This document shows, in pieces, positions 46,988-59,130 of a DNA stretch of 64,000 bases. Source of the DNA: Rhizophagus clarus. Lineage: Eukaryota; Glomeromycota; Glomeromycetes; Glomerales; Glomeraceae. Positions within the stretch are counted from its first letter, which is position 1, and every line of letters starts with the position of its first letter. Made by a program: the position numbers and the translations under genes. The stretch covers positions 808,501 to 872,500 of the forward strand of contig BLAL01000053.1 of assembly GCA_015698045.1 (NCBI GenBank). Direction: 5' to 3'. The notes beneath the pieces were generated by a model that made no database searches, was not told the DNA's origin, and saw only the letters and a program-made list of their open reading frames with translations.

Positions 46988-49334
46988 CTAGAAGACGAAA
47001 AAATCAAAATACAAAAACCGAAGTCAATAAAACTAATACAGTAAAAATGCAAATTGACAATGACGAACAATATGTTGAACTAGAAAACATTCAGTTAGAA
47101 GAAGATCATATCATGGAAGGTGAGTCACTTGAACCGGAACCTTCCTTGCATGACTCTCCGGAACTTATGGTAGACTCTCCTGAAGAGGAAGAGACTAAAG
47201 AAGCCCCTGAAAGTGATACGAAAAAATTGAAAGATGAAAATAATTCCGAAGAAGAATTACAACACTCAGAAGAGAATATCGAGCCAGTTAAAAGTGAGGA
47301 CGATGAAGATATAGGTGAAGAAGAACAAGGTAATTTAATTATAGTAAGATATTCATTTCCCTAAATATTTATTAAGTTTGTAAATATTATAATTTAAGGA
47401 ATTGCTGTTCGCAAATTTACACGAAGCACAAGAAGGGCTAGAGTAATCATCCCACCTAAAAAACCACAGACGCGAAAATCTCAACGTAAATCAACGAAAG
47501 GGTCAACAAAGGACTGGGTAGCGGAGTGCGAATTTAAAGGTCGAGACATTGTATTTGGTACGGTTATTTAAAATATTTCGTGATGATGCAAGTGTAAAAT
47601 CGCTTTCTAACTTAAATTATATTGCAGTTGATCCACTTGATGATAAAGCTGAATTTTGGTGGCCGGCAATGGTACAGATTAATAATTTTTTATTTGGATT
47701 TTACAATACCAATATTACTTATAATTTTAAAAAAAAATAGATTGTTCCTCACGATGAAATTGACGAGTCGATGGATGTTGATGGAAAACTTGAAGAAAAT
47801 ATACTTGCAGGAAAATATCTTGTAAGATATTTTGAGGATATGACATAGTATGTACTAAATTTTACACGTTATTTTACATTTTTACAAATATTATTGCAAT
47901 GCTGACTAATTATTAATCTGAAGCTCGATAGTCGAAAATAAAGGTCTAAAACACTTTATTCCAGGCGAAGAACCCTATCTTACATTTAAAAATAATAGCG
48001 ACAATTTTATAAATCACATTGGGGTTCGTAGAGCCTTGACATGTAAATCGAAAGGTGAACCTAATAAAGCTTTTAAGTGGGATTATTGGAGAAGACCGTT
48101 ATGGGATAATCAAAGATCTATCTCAGCTAAAACCATATCTACTAAGAGAACAAGAAGTACATCTAAAGGCGGGTCAAAATCGGAAAAAAAAAAATCATCA
48201 GTACGACGATATAGTTCTTCAACGAAGAGTAGATCGTCAATAAATAGTGAGAATCATAGTTCTCAAGAGGTTGAAGAAGAGGATACTGCAAATATTTGTA
48301 CAGCAAGTCCACCAACGTCAAATCGTGGGCGAAAATCTGAGACAGATCAAGATTCACAAGATTCCCAATCTAATAGTGGGACAACAAAAGATAATACAGA
48401 AATGGAAAGTGTGGAAATTAATAAAAGTCCAAAGAGAAGACGCAGCAATCTAACAGATAAGTCTGATGAAGTAGAAGAGGGTTCTTTTTTAAGAAATAGG
48501 AAAAGTAGGCGTGTTTCTGCGAGTAAATCAATGGTCGAAGAACCTTCTGTTCCTTCAAACGCAACTCCTAATACACCGCCATCTGCTACGGTCGAAACGT
48601 TGACAGAAATTTCCACCGAACCTGTAATTGAAACTTCGACAGAAAATAATAACGAACAAGCTATAATTGAAACATCGATGGAAGAAAATTACGAACAAGC
48701 TATAATTGAAACGTCGACGGAAAAGAACATCGATTTAACCATAATTGAAGTATCGACAGAAAAATGCAACGAACCAACTTTAATTGAAGCGTCAACGGAA
48801 GACAATAACGAATCAATTATAATTGAAGCATCGACGGAGAAAAGAAACGAACCGTTGATAGAAATTATGGAAGAAGACAATGTTCCTTCTGCAACACCGT
48901 TAACCTCACCACCTTTGACTATTGAAGAGTTGAACGAAGCTGCTCTAGTAGACATAAACAGTTTTAATTTTGATGATCCTACATTGGATGCGGAAGCAAA
49001 GGAAAAAATGTATGATGATGCTGAAGAGAAACTCAGATCTTTAATGAAAGAATGGCGTGCTATTAATAGAAACCTTCGTAAGATAGAAAAAGAGTTAATA
49101 GCTAAAAAAGCGAGGAAATTGAGAAATAATGAAGAGTTAGGAGATGGTGATATTGATACAGATGACGAGGAAGACACGGAAAATGTTGATCTAGTAGATT
49201 CAAGTGATAACGAAAATAATAATGAAGGCGAAGAACGTGAGGATGAAGAGGAAATCCAAGTAATTACCCGAAGCAGAAAAGTAAACGAAGATTTTAAAGT
49301 GTCAAAAGGCAAGCACACATTAAAAAAAATATAG
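46972..49334 (+). CDS. PWWP-like domain nuclear protein with acidic, Glu-rich repeats
   Basis: Exons 46972-47329, 47399-47557, 47628-47671, 47741-47847, 47924-49334; 692 aa, all phases joining. The N-terminus is basic (MGRRITRRRKNQ), then strongly acidic to about residue 119, then basic (RRARVIIPPKKPQTRKSQRK). Residues about 160-265 form a PWWP-like module: FWWPAM at 182-187, KYLVRYFED, IVENKGLKHFIPGEEP. PWWP modules bind methylated histone tails and DNA in chromatin regulators. The rest is low complexity: Ser/Arg-rich, a 13-residue repeat (about 450-540), a charged coiled coil (about 577-625) and an acidic end. No catalytic domain is seen. The exon 4 and exon 5 borders sit inside the domain. 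A chromatin reader role is inferred. Confidence 0.78.
48605..48870 (+). repeat. 39-bp (13-codon) in-frame tandem repeat
   Basis: About six full units and partial ends inside the PWWP-like gene, consensus ETSTEKNNEQAII, with units such as ETSTENNNEQAII, ETSMEENYEQAII and EASTEDNNESIII. Drift is mostly at third positions and at the four central residues, so the unit length has been kept in frame. Confidence 0.85.
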
Positions 49335-50655
49335 TGGATTATGGACGACATTTGGTTTTCAACTTATCATATTATTAAAACTAAGAATGTATTTTCTTAA
49401 ATATTGTATATCAATTGTGAACGCAGATATAACTATATTATTATAATTGGTGAAAATATTTTACATTTTGGTACGTTTAGTTTTGAAATGTAATTATGTT
49501 CATAAAACGTAAACGATCCTTTCTATGTTGGGGTGTTTTGGGAATTGGGATTACATTTTACAAAAAATTTAGGTAGCGGTCTACTATTATTACTATCATA
49601 TATATTATAAGATATAAAACAGAACGTCGAATCCATTACAATGTGATCACAGGTTAAGTTCAAATTATCGTAGTAGTTAATAAATAGTATGTAATATTCA
49701 CTCTCGGAACTTCCCACTTGTACTTAATGTTTTTATATACAAATAATAAAATACTTATAGATACTCATAGATAGCGTCAAATATGTTTTATGATTAAAGT
49801 TTCATTGATCAGATTTTCACTAAAGATTTGTTACAAAATCGATATATATCCGCATTAAAAATAAAAACTAATTAAACTTACTTTTGCATCATCAATTAAA
49901 CCTAGAAAAATAAAACGAAAAATAAAAAATTAATTAGACTTACTTTTGCATCCAATCTAAGATAAATCCGAAAATCCTCGATTATATTTTTTTTTTCCAC
50001 AAGTATATTGATATCTATATTTTTGAATATGAAAAACACATATATATATACACTGTTCTGAGAAATCTTTGTAAATTCATCACGTGTTTAATTGATTACT
50101 TGAGGAAAATATTATAAAGTTTCAATATGAAAAAGTGATCATTCGAACGAAAAAAAAAAATTACTCATGCAAACATATTTGGTTTGTGCGATGGTTTGAA
50201 AAATTAATTACTCGACTATACAATTTTATAACCTTACGCAATTTATTCAGCCTCGATTGTATAATCATTACTGCTTACAAACCTTTAACGATTAATTTCA
50301 TATACTTGATGAGTCATATTGATGTTGCAAATCACTTTTTTTATGAGTCATACCGTAATTAATTAAATTCATAATGATAAATTCATATAATTGATGAATC
50401 ATAGCGTTACAACATTCATGTTTATTGTCCATAAAAAAAGTATATATAAGGACCTATTTTATTTTTCTTAATATCCTCATTCAAATTTATTCTTTATCCT
50501 TTAATTTATTTACCATTAAACATGATGTCTTTCTTTAAATTTACTCCATTCATAATATCTTCCATTCCTGAAAGCCAGGGTAGGGACTCTCTGCGACTAA
50601 TTTCATTAATAACCATGGAATTTGAAATTTAATTGGAAATGCAACTCACTCCAAC
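49335..50655. other. Spacer after the PWWP-like gene
   Basis: No gene seen. A short direct repeat (AATTAAACTTACTTTTGCAT at about 49870 and TTAGACTTACTTTTGCATCC at 49931) is the only structure noticed. Confidence 0.4.
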
Positions 50656-50659
50656 CCCA

Positions 50660-51261
50660 TCATTTTCGGTAAAATGCCCATCTGGCGAAATGTCCATTCG
50701 GTGAAATGACTTTCGGCAAAATATATTTCGGTGAAACATCCCTTCAGTGAATTATTCCTTCAGCAGCGAAATGGGTGGAGGATGCAGTGTATGATAAGCA
50801 CTTAAAAGAATTACAAGAGCTAGAAACTTGATATAATTTGATCAGTACAACAAATCCAATAAAAGTTATAAGGTGGGTATTTCTTCGATAGTCTTTAGCC
50901 AATACCTTAGGTGTAACACGTTGTGTGCTGAAAGAAACTGGGTTTCTTGGAGGAAAGTTACCCTATGTACCTTGCTTTGAGCTTGCCTTTGTTGACATAC
51001 AAGACTACCCTTCTCAATTCCAGATAACGAACTACACTGAAGGACTTATTTCAACCTTGAAGGAGTGTCTTTTATGGTATGGTACAGTATAGTATATAGT
51101 GAGACGACTTTGGATTTTGAAAACTGAACAGAGTCTCTGCTTAACTTCCAAATTTCGCCTTTGAAATTGGAGGGTGTACGACCACTTGACGCAAATGGTC
51201 ACTGTTTTATATGGAATCCAACATTATGACCTGAGGTGAACGAGCTTCCAGTACTGACTTA
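50660..51261 (+). pseudogene. Unidentified decayed coding region beside an iteron arm
   Basis: An iteron arm (50675-50760: CCATCTGGCGAAATGTCC, TTCGGTGAAATGAC, TTTCGGCAAAATA, TTTCGGTGAAAC) runs straight into a coding-like stretch. Frame 50763-51089 reads AKWVEDAVYDKHLKELQELE, then after stops at 50829 and 50889 a 66-codon open run (ETGFLGGKLPYVPCFELAF, DYPSQFQITNYTEGLI). Another frame continues at 51098-51261 (NFQISPLKLEGVRPLDANGH). The composition is clearly coding-like and GC-richer. No family recognised. It may be cargo or a protein of the iteron element family. Confidence 0.5.
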
Positions 51262-52437
51262 GTAGTTATGATTAAATTGGCGCAACGAACAAATTTTGAA
51301 GACGGTCGGTGTTAATATAACAGTATATCTTGACATCATATTTTATCTTGATCATTTATTAATGCTTTCTTTTCTGAAATTCATTTTCAATGATAACAGA
51401 TATACAACCCAAGCTTAAATTGTTAACTTACATGCAATTTTAAAGTAAACGCAAATTTTATATTTCTGTGTGTCCTGTTCAAAGGAAAAGTGTATAATCT
51501 TGATGAATTTTCTCAATTATTTTTAAAGAATTAACGGAAAATATATTTTTAGTACGCATGTTCGGGCTTTTTTGTCTATGCTCTACTCATAATAAATTAA
51601 TAAAAGTGATTTACGACATATTATTGTTGCTGACTTGAGTCTTTTAAAAAAAAACTTCTTGTCACCTGATCATCGTTGACATCGTATACGTGTATAATGG
51701 TGTGGGATATTTATTCGTGATTGAATATTAGAATACTAATATTCTGGTTTTCGGGTTTTTTTTTTTTATTCAGATATAACTGCGTACATCATTTTGAAAA
51801 GGGTTATTTTTTTTTTCAGACTCAAGTAATAATGTGATATATTGCATCAATCCGATCACGCGATTTTCAAACCGTATAACGTGCGATATGTCCTCCGCTC
51901 CGTTTCAGAGAACACCATTATTGTTTTAGCTAAAATTTCTTCTTGATCACGTGTTACATATATACGTCAGTATTAAAAATATTTTTAAATTGGATTATTA
52001 AATGGTTTTTTTATCTTATTTTTTTTCTAATTGATAAAGTTTTCAGTTCAATTCATAAATATCATATTAATTAATGGATATTTACCTTTCGATGTTCAAC
52101 CCGATTTAGATTTTAAAAATTAAAAACTGGTAAAATATAAAATATGGAAAAAAAATTATTGAGAACTAAAGAGTTCTAAACACTTGTCGCAAAATGAATT
52201 TGTAATTTCACTGCTCTTTTGCTTTTTTTTTGACTGTTTTCTTTTTAAACTGGACGCGATATTTGGTAAATTACAAGTTATAATTATTCGAATGAAATTA
52301 TTGAGATAATCAGAATGATCGCAATTCAGATAACGATATTTTTTAATTTTAAATTATTTTCTGATTTCATTTTAACTTTATTACTCGTTATATCAGATAT
52401 TGGATCCATGTTTTACAAAGCCTGATGCGACCATAAC

Positions 52438-52987
52438 TTGAAGCGATGGGGTGTGTGGGTCAACTAGCTAATTAAATCAAAATTATATGTGGTACCATAT
52501 AAAAATAATTACTATTTTATATTGTACAATATAGTATTATTAGCATTACCCACTAAAAAATCCGAATTTTAAAAGTTCGATAACTTTGTATTTAATTAGC
52601 ACTTGAAAAATCTAAAAATTTAAATGGGCACTAAATAAATTGAAAATCAATGTAAAAGTTCCATATTTTTGAAAAAGTTTTTTCCTTATGTAAATACATT
52701 GGAAAACGTTATTTTATTTATTTTTAAGACACGACCTTTTTTGGAAAAAACAAACTGTCACATGAAAGAGACATTGATTTAGAATACTTTTGTAAAATTT
52801 GTAATATAGATAATAGCTAGAGTTTGATTTTATGAAAGTATAAAAACATGTCAATTTAATAAGAAATTTATTATAAGACGGAGTTAATTAATAGTTTGAT
52901 CAGAAAAATCTTTTTAAATAGTAAATTTTATATGGTAACATATATAGTTTTGATTTAATTAGTTGATCGCACACCTCATTGAAGCGA
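52438..52987. mobile_element. 532-bp MITE with perfect 9-bp target duplication
   Basis: The element 52447-52978 begins TGGGGTGTGTGGGTCAAC and ends with the inverse of TGAGGTGTGCGATCAAC. The inverted repeats extend about 60 bp on each side through AATTAAATCAAAA and ATATGGTACCATAT-like words. TTGAAGCGA flanks both ends exactly (52438-52446, 52979-52987). The interior is AT-rich and non-coding. A 9-bp duplication with long inverted repeats fits a Mutator-like, non-autonomous element. Confidence 0.85.
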
Positions 52988-54060
52988 GTATCTAGTTGTT
53001 ATCTCAGCGTAAACAGTTTCATTTAGTTGAATTACCGATTAGGGAAGCTTCATATTTAGTATAGCATAATTTCTTGTCTTTTTTTCTGTTAAAGAATATA
53101 GATCTAACATGTAAATACAGTGTTATATTTATAAAAATAAAAAATTTATTAAAAATTTCTTTTAAAACACATATAAATTCACTTTGGCAATGATTAATGG
53201 CCGATAAATTGACTGATCGAAATGAATTTTCTTTCTTGCTTTTTTTTTTAAAAAAAAAAAAAAAATAATAATGCGTGCTAATGATAAACTAGGTGAAAAT
53301 AGCGGTCGAGCTTGGTCGTCAGAAGCCTTTAGCCAATATCAGTACGACCATTACTGGTTAATGGCCGTGGCTGTTGCCATCCTGTCGACTGATTTCAGAA
53401 ATAATTTTTATCCCATCGGTACTATGTATATACTGATGGATTACTTATTCCACTGGTTTATAATAAGTGTTAACTATAAGAAATTTTTTTTTTTTTTTTG
53501 ATAAAAATACGCGTTTAATACATTTTTATGTTTCGGGTTATTTGATTATTTGATAATGAATATGAGAATGCACGTCTTTAACCGCACTAGGAATAATTAT
53601 TTTCGAAAATTCTGACTGTACTTCACATTATCACCATCCCTTAATATTTTTCATTTTTCAGTTAATTTGAAAATTAAATATGAGAAACATAATACATAAA
53701 TAAAAACTAAATTAATCACCTGAAAATTCGGAATCACTATCATTATCATTTAAATTTTCCCATGAAAGTATTCAATTCTTCTACTTCAATATAAATACCT
53801 TGCTAATGATGCATAACAGTTATATACAGATTCTGCCTTATAGTTTTCACCATTTTGTTATTTAAGCCATGTAATGAATTTGCATAAAAATCTTCTTGTA
53901 CAAGTATTATATTGAATAATTTTTTTTATCATGTTGGCTTCATGATTAAATCTATCAACTACAAGAAGCCATTTTGCAGTACACTTATCTGTATTTTTAC
54001 TCTTGAAAGTTGTTGAATTTGATATATTTCCCTCATTTGTAGAATAGATGACATTACAAT
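52988..54060. other. Spacer
   Basis: No gene supported. A 76-codon frame (53271-53501) is a little GC-richer than its surroundings but has no recognisable domain and sits between homopolymer runs. Confidence 0.4.
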
Positions 54061-54074
54061 AAGGTTTTTAAAGT

Positions 54075-54170
54075 GAAAAAAAAGATATATTTGGAAAGAA
54101 GAATAAAAAAGAGTAGGAAAAGAAAAGAGAATGTAAAAAGCAAAAAAGAAAAGAAAAAAAAGCTTAAAAA
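54075..54170. repeat. Polypurine tract
   Basis: About 95 bp with almost no pyrimidine on the + strand (GTGAAAAAAAAGATA ... AAAGAAAAGAAAAAAAAGC). Such tracts can form triplex DNA. No gene overlaps it. Confidence 0.6.
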
Positions 54171-54984
54171 AAGCTTAAATATAGTAAGAAAAAATCCATC
54201 AGTATATACGTCATACACAATGAGATAAACCTGTTATTATATGGAAAGCTTAGAATAACCTAGTTATTCTCAGATATCCATGGAATAACAAGTATTTATT
54301 TCACTAGTTATCCTTAATAAAATAAAATGAATAAAGTTCAAAGTATCGCCTTTTCTTGTCTGAAATCTTTCAATCAACTTTGATTTTTTTTTTTTCAGGT
54401 AAATAATCTCGTATTATCAGTAATTATTTGACCGACAGCAACTTTGTGGAACTATTAAGACTAATAAATTTTCATCGAACACGTTTACTATTGTAAATGC
54501 AAATAGTCATTTGTGCAAGTATTTTGGTTTTTGACACTATCGAAATATTTTTTTAACGCTTATTTCAATTTGATATCTCATTTTGAATATTTAAGCAGAA
54601 GTTGGCACTATTTCAAAAGAGTGAATTTTATAACAAAATTTTTAATATAATTGATTATGTTTCATTCTATAAGAAAGAAATTTTTTTTTTTTCAAAAAGT
54701 GCTTTCTTTATTTGTTCAAGTACTCTGCTAACCAACTCTGCAAATTATATAATTAATATTATTCTAAAGACAGATTTCGATGTTAAATTACTCAAATAAC
54801 AAAATATTACTTCTGAATGTAATCAATATTGGATTTAATATAAATACTTCAACAAATTTCTGCTGCGAGCGTCGTACCGGATGATCCGAAAATTTCCGCT
54901 ATGTACAGTAAATAGATTGTTCCACGTCGCATAATTGAAGGATAGATTAGGAAATCATGAATTTATTAAGGATACGATTTAATA

Positions 54985-55540
54985 AGGCAGAATATAGTGA
55001 TATTGAAGGTATTCTTCATTATTTTTTGAATGGTGCCATTTGAAATGGCGAAGGTGGATTTTCTAAAGTATATATACTGCAACATGGTTTGATAATAAAG
55101 CAAGTCACCATAGTCTATAGACAAGATGATGGAAATTGGAAAAAAGAAGACCCAAATCCATGCGCATTGGAAGTTGTTCAACTTAGACGATTAGGTCGTT
55201 AAATGATCCGGAAACTAAAGAATTTATAATGAATATGCAATATAAATTTAAGTAACGTTCTTTCAAGAGAATTTAAATATTTTTCATGGAATGAAAAAAT
55301 TAAATTCTTGTATGGAAATAATATTCGAACTACAATAATCAATTAGGATATTTTTACAAGATTTCTTAGTGGAAAATATATTAAAAGAGAATTTGAATTG
55401 TCGAGACTATCAAATAAACAAGAATCAAATAATATATTGCTTTAGAAGTATTGACAGAATTGTCATCTGGTAAATCACCTAAAAAGACTTGACATTAGCA
55501 ATATGTAATGGACTCTGACCTGAATTCAGGAAGAGATTAT
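54985..55540 (+). pseudogene. Decayed protein kinase, N-lobe to C-lobe
   Basis: GEGGFSKVY at about 55047 is a glycine-rich loop, followed after a 2-bp slip by TATWFDNKAS and DGNWKKEDPNPCALEVVQL (the VAIK region). Later FSWNEKIKFL (55290), ELSRLSNKQESNNIL (activation-loop region, 55393) and EVLTELSSGKSP plus LAICNGL-PEFRKR (55445-55540) follow kinase order. Frames are broken several times and the catalytic loop is not recognisable. Related to the large fungal kinase family that includes the gene at 62 kb. Confidence 0.65.
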
Positions 55541-56872
55541 CAAATATATTTTTAAATTTATTACTCGTATCTAAAAGAAATTTTTTATTAAATAAATTTA
55601 ATTATATTTGAGTTAAGAGTGATTGAAGCACAAAACATTACAATTACTACGGTTTAATTGGATTTAGAATTTTTTGATTTGTTTAACTGAAACAAAAATA
55701 TTATTAATATTGAAACATAGTTTTTATGATCCTTTTGTTTAGTGCAGCGAAAATAAATAGTAGCAATAGCAAAAAACTACTACATATTGCTAAAAATTTA
55801 GTCTTTCAAAATACTTATATATTTTCATTACTAATTTTGTATTTGGATTACACCCATTATAACCAATTTGTTTAATTCCAGAACCATTAACTCTCGTTAA
55901 GTAATGTAAAAAATTTAAGATACTTTTTATATCATTGAATGAAGAATTCAATCGTGACTTTCCCTTAAAAAAGGCAGCGAAAAAGTAATTATGAAATGGA
56001 TAGACCGATTACGCAGTACGCGGTGGGATCAGCAGATAAAATTCGTCATGTATCACTAGGTTGTGATTTCGTACAACACTGTACTTAAATGACAATTGAT
56101 TGTAAAATGAATGTTAGTGTATTTATTCGGAAAAGAAAGGACTTGGAATTTCCTTATTACAAATAAGGGCATGTTTGAATGAGAATGAAGATCATATGTA
56201 AAGTGGGCGCCCTGGAGCAAAAATTTTTTCCGTTCATATGACTACATATCACATGATTACTTCTCCTTCCATATTAATCACTTGCAACCTTCTAGTATCA
56301 AGTACCATTGGTTTATTTTCAGCGCAATTTCAAGGGCAGGAACGGGTATTGAAAAAAAATATAAGAGGAGCTATCATATATATGTAGACATATGAGTGGG
56401 AAAAAATGGGAGATCATAATCAATAACAAGGTCTTTCATTTTTATAATTATTATAGTACTTTCCTTACTTACTATACAAGTAATTTTTTAATTTTCAATA
56501 AGAAGAATACAGGAATCTAACAAACTAAAGAAGTAAGTTTGTGAAAACTAATTTCAATACTGCAAGTTTTACGTAATAGTGCATTTATCAAGTTGACTGA
56601 GAAATTTTAATCTACGTTAAATAATACAGAAAACTGACTAATAAAGATTTTTTTGTGATATTATGAAATTATAGCATATGAAGCCGCAGAACCTCCTATA
56701 AAAATTTTTTTAAAAAAATAATCAGTCAGTCAAAGCCAAAAAAGATCAAGAATAAACACTAATCTTACCTGATAATAAATATGAAGTATTTTATCATTAG
56801 TTCGATTTCGATCGGATCGATCAAATTTCATTAATTTGTTCCGTTTTAATAAAAAGGAGGTTTCCCAAGTTC

Positions 56873-57185
56873 TTATTTATCAAATTGATCAGCTTTTTTA
56901 AATTGATCATAACCTTTGCCAAAACACCATAATCCAAATGTTTTATATAATTCAATAGCTGAAGGTCTTTTTGATGGATCGGGATTCCAACATCTTTTCA
57001 TTAACTCTCTATAACATTCGGGAGTTTCTAGATCTTTGCCTTTACAAATGTCTGTTTCTAACGGTATATTTATGATTTCTTAAAACTTCTGGAGCAATAA
57101 ATGGCAATACTCCATATTTAAATTTAGATTGTCCTTCGCTTTCAAAACAACTTAATCCTAAATCTGTTATATGCTTCACCATTAT
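56873..57185 (-). pseudogene. Decayed protein kinase C-lobe
   Basis: Minus strand: ITDLGLSCFESEG (DLG in place of DFG), GVLPFIAPEVLRN (activation segment), then a frame change and a deletion of roughly 45 residues, then ICKGKDLETPECYRELMKRC, WNPDPSKRPSAIEL and an end at QFDK (stop 56873-56875). The WxPDPxKRP motif is the end of a kinase domain. No upstream N-lobe was recognised to 57.9 kb. Confidence 0.8.
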
Positions 57186-59002
57186 CTATATTATAATATT
57201 ATAGATGCAAAATTAATGCAAAGAATAAATGTTAAGGCAATTTTGGATATACCTGTGCCTTATCTCCAATCTCACGTGGCCATAGAGCGTCTTGTGACTT
57301 TAAAAATCATAGTTCAAAGCATAATGCTTAAATATCTAAATCAAAGTATTTACATAATTATGGAAAGAACTATGTTACAATGTATGAGAAATGATTCTTC
57401 ATTATAGAATTTCAAAATTGCCCATAAAAGTCCTTGTCCTATAAATAATAGTTGCTAAATTCCATAAATTCCACATATTAGTTAATATTATTGATCTTAA
57501 ATCTACAGAACAATACAAGGTAGTATAATGTTCATCAATACATATATAATCAGAAAAATATTCCGCATGTTTCGAAATAATTTTCAACATTTTGAAAAAT
57601 GTATGTCATTATATAATATACGCCAAGTATATATAAATCAGTCGGAGTTTAATTTGCGGTTACGCCTCACTTTCATTTTATACATGATCTTCGGTAAATT
57701 AAAATTTTTTTCTACAATGCATTACTCATTTTTGAGTTATTTGCAGCAAAGAATCGGTGTGCCGCATAGAAATCCCTCCGCTGACGATATCTATTTTTAC
57801 TTAGCCATATTTCTTTATTGCGGCAAGATAATACAAATGATAAAAACAAACTCTTGTACAGATTCTTTATACCGTGATTAAGTGAAAAGGATAGGTAGAA
57901 TAAATGTAGTATACTAAACTTATATATAACGTGAATTAATAGAAATCACGTGCTTTTGCGGAGACATACAGTATTAATGTTATACACTAAGGAAGACCCT
58001 TGATAGTGCTAAATTAAAGAAATTTACTATTGAAGATTATATATAAAATGCTTTAATTAATTAGAATTTATTAATTGTTTAGTAATTTTTTATATATATA
58101 TATTTTTTTTTTTTTGATATTGTTTGTTCAAAATAAATATTAAAAGTATATTTCCTTTCTCAATAATTTTTATAGATCTTTTTTCTTAATTATCGAAATA
58201 AGTTAATAAATTATCTTTTATTTTGCGTTCAATTCATATTTTCCTTTATTTTAGAAATTTAATACAGTACTTCCCAGATAATAATAGTAAATTCATAATT
58301 ATATGTTAATAATCAAAAAAAAAAAAAAACGTTTAAATTGATTTTAAAAGTTTATATCGAGAATTTTGGAGATTAGTATCTGAATTCTGAAGCTTTTTTT
58401 ATGTTTTGTCTGAATTATTAACATTTATACTGTATATATACTCTTATAATCTCCAAATTATTTTTGCGAAGTCCATTTTTTTTTATTCACGAACTCGAAT
58501 TATTTTTTTTTTTACAATCTCTGTGTTTGTGATGTATGACAAGTTAGATAAAATTATGCTTGAAATGTTAATGCAAGATGCTAGTTTGTAAACATGGGCG
58601 TTGGTCGTCGCATAGGTCTTAATGAAACTTTTCCCATAATAATTACGATACCTCTTCGAAATACAAATATCCAGAGACCTTCAGGTATCGACATCATATG
58701 ACCAATATATGACTGAAGATCTGTGCGGGAATCGAAGTAGCGAAATAAAAAGTGTGAAAAGTGAAGAACACTGTAGTTGGATTAGTTAATATATTATATG
58801 TAGGTTATTCCTATGCTTAAGAGAAAATTTTGTGATCTGTGTGTAAAATAATTGGATCTAAAGCGAGGAAAAATATGATAAGAAGATATATCATTATCGT
58901 GTACAGATGCTCTAAAGAAATTGAAAAGAGAAATGGAAATCATACGGGTATTTCTTTCAGAGGTACAAATTCCTAATGAATCACGAAAGTTTGATAGGAT
59001 AT

Positions 59003-59130
59003 AAAACAAATTGGCGAAGGCGGATTTGCCAAAGTACGTTCTGCAGGATGGATTAATAATGAAATATTATAGAATGAAAGTTTGAAAACGAAACGTAAAA
59101 GTGGCTTGAGAAATTAAATGAATCGCAGAG
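59003..59130 (+). pseudogene. Kinase glycine-loop fragment
   Basis: QIGEGGFAKVRSAGWINNEI reads as a kinase N-lobe start, then a stop, then NESLKTKRKSGLRN, like the loop before the ATP-binding Lys in the 55-kb relic. Nothing more of a kinase follows. Confidence 0.5.

Noticed and set aside
48689-49351. 220-codon antisense frame in the PWWP-like gene
   Set aside because: Shadow of the low-complexity acidic coding repeat on the other strand; composition is Ser/Phe-rich from complementing Glu/Lys codons.
53271-53501. 76-codon frame with slightly higher GC
   Set aside because: No domain, no clear promoter or intron, flanked by homopolymer runs; too little support for a gene.
57402-57881. Overlapping 62- and 117-codon frames on both strands
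   Set aside because: No domain, AT-driven frames next to a kinase relic; not supported as genes.
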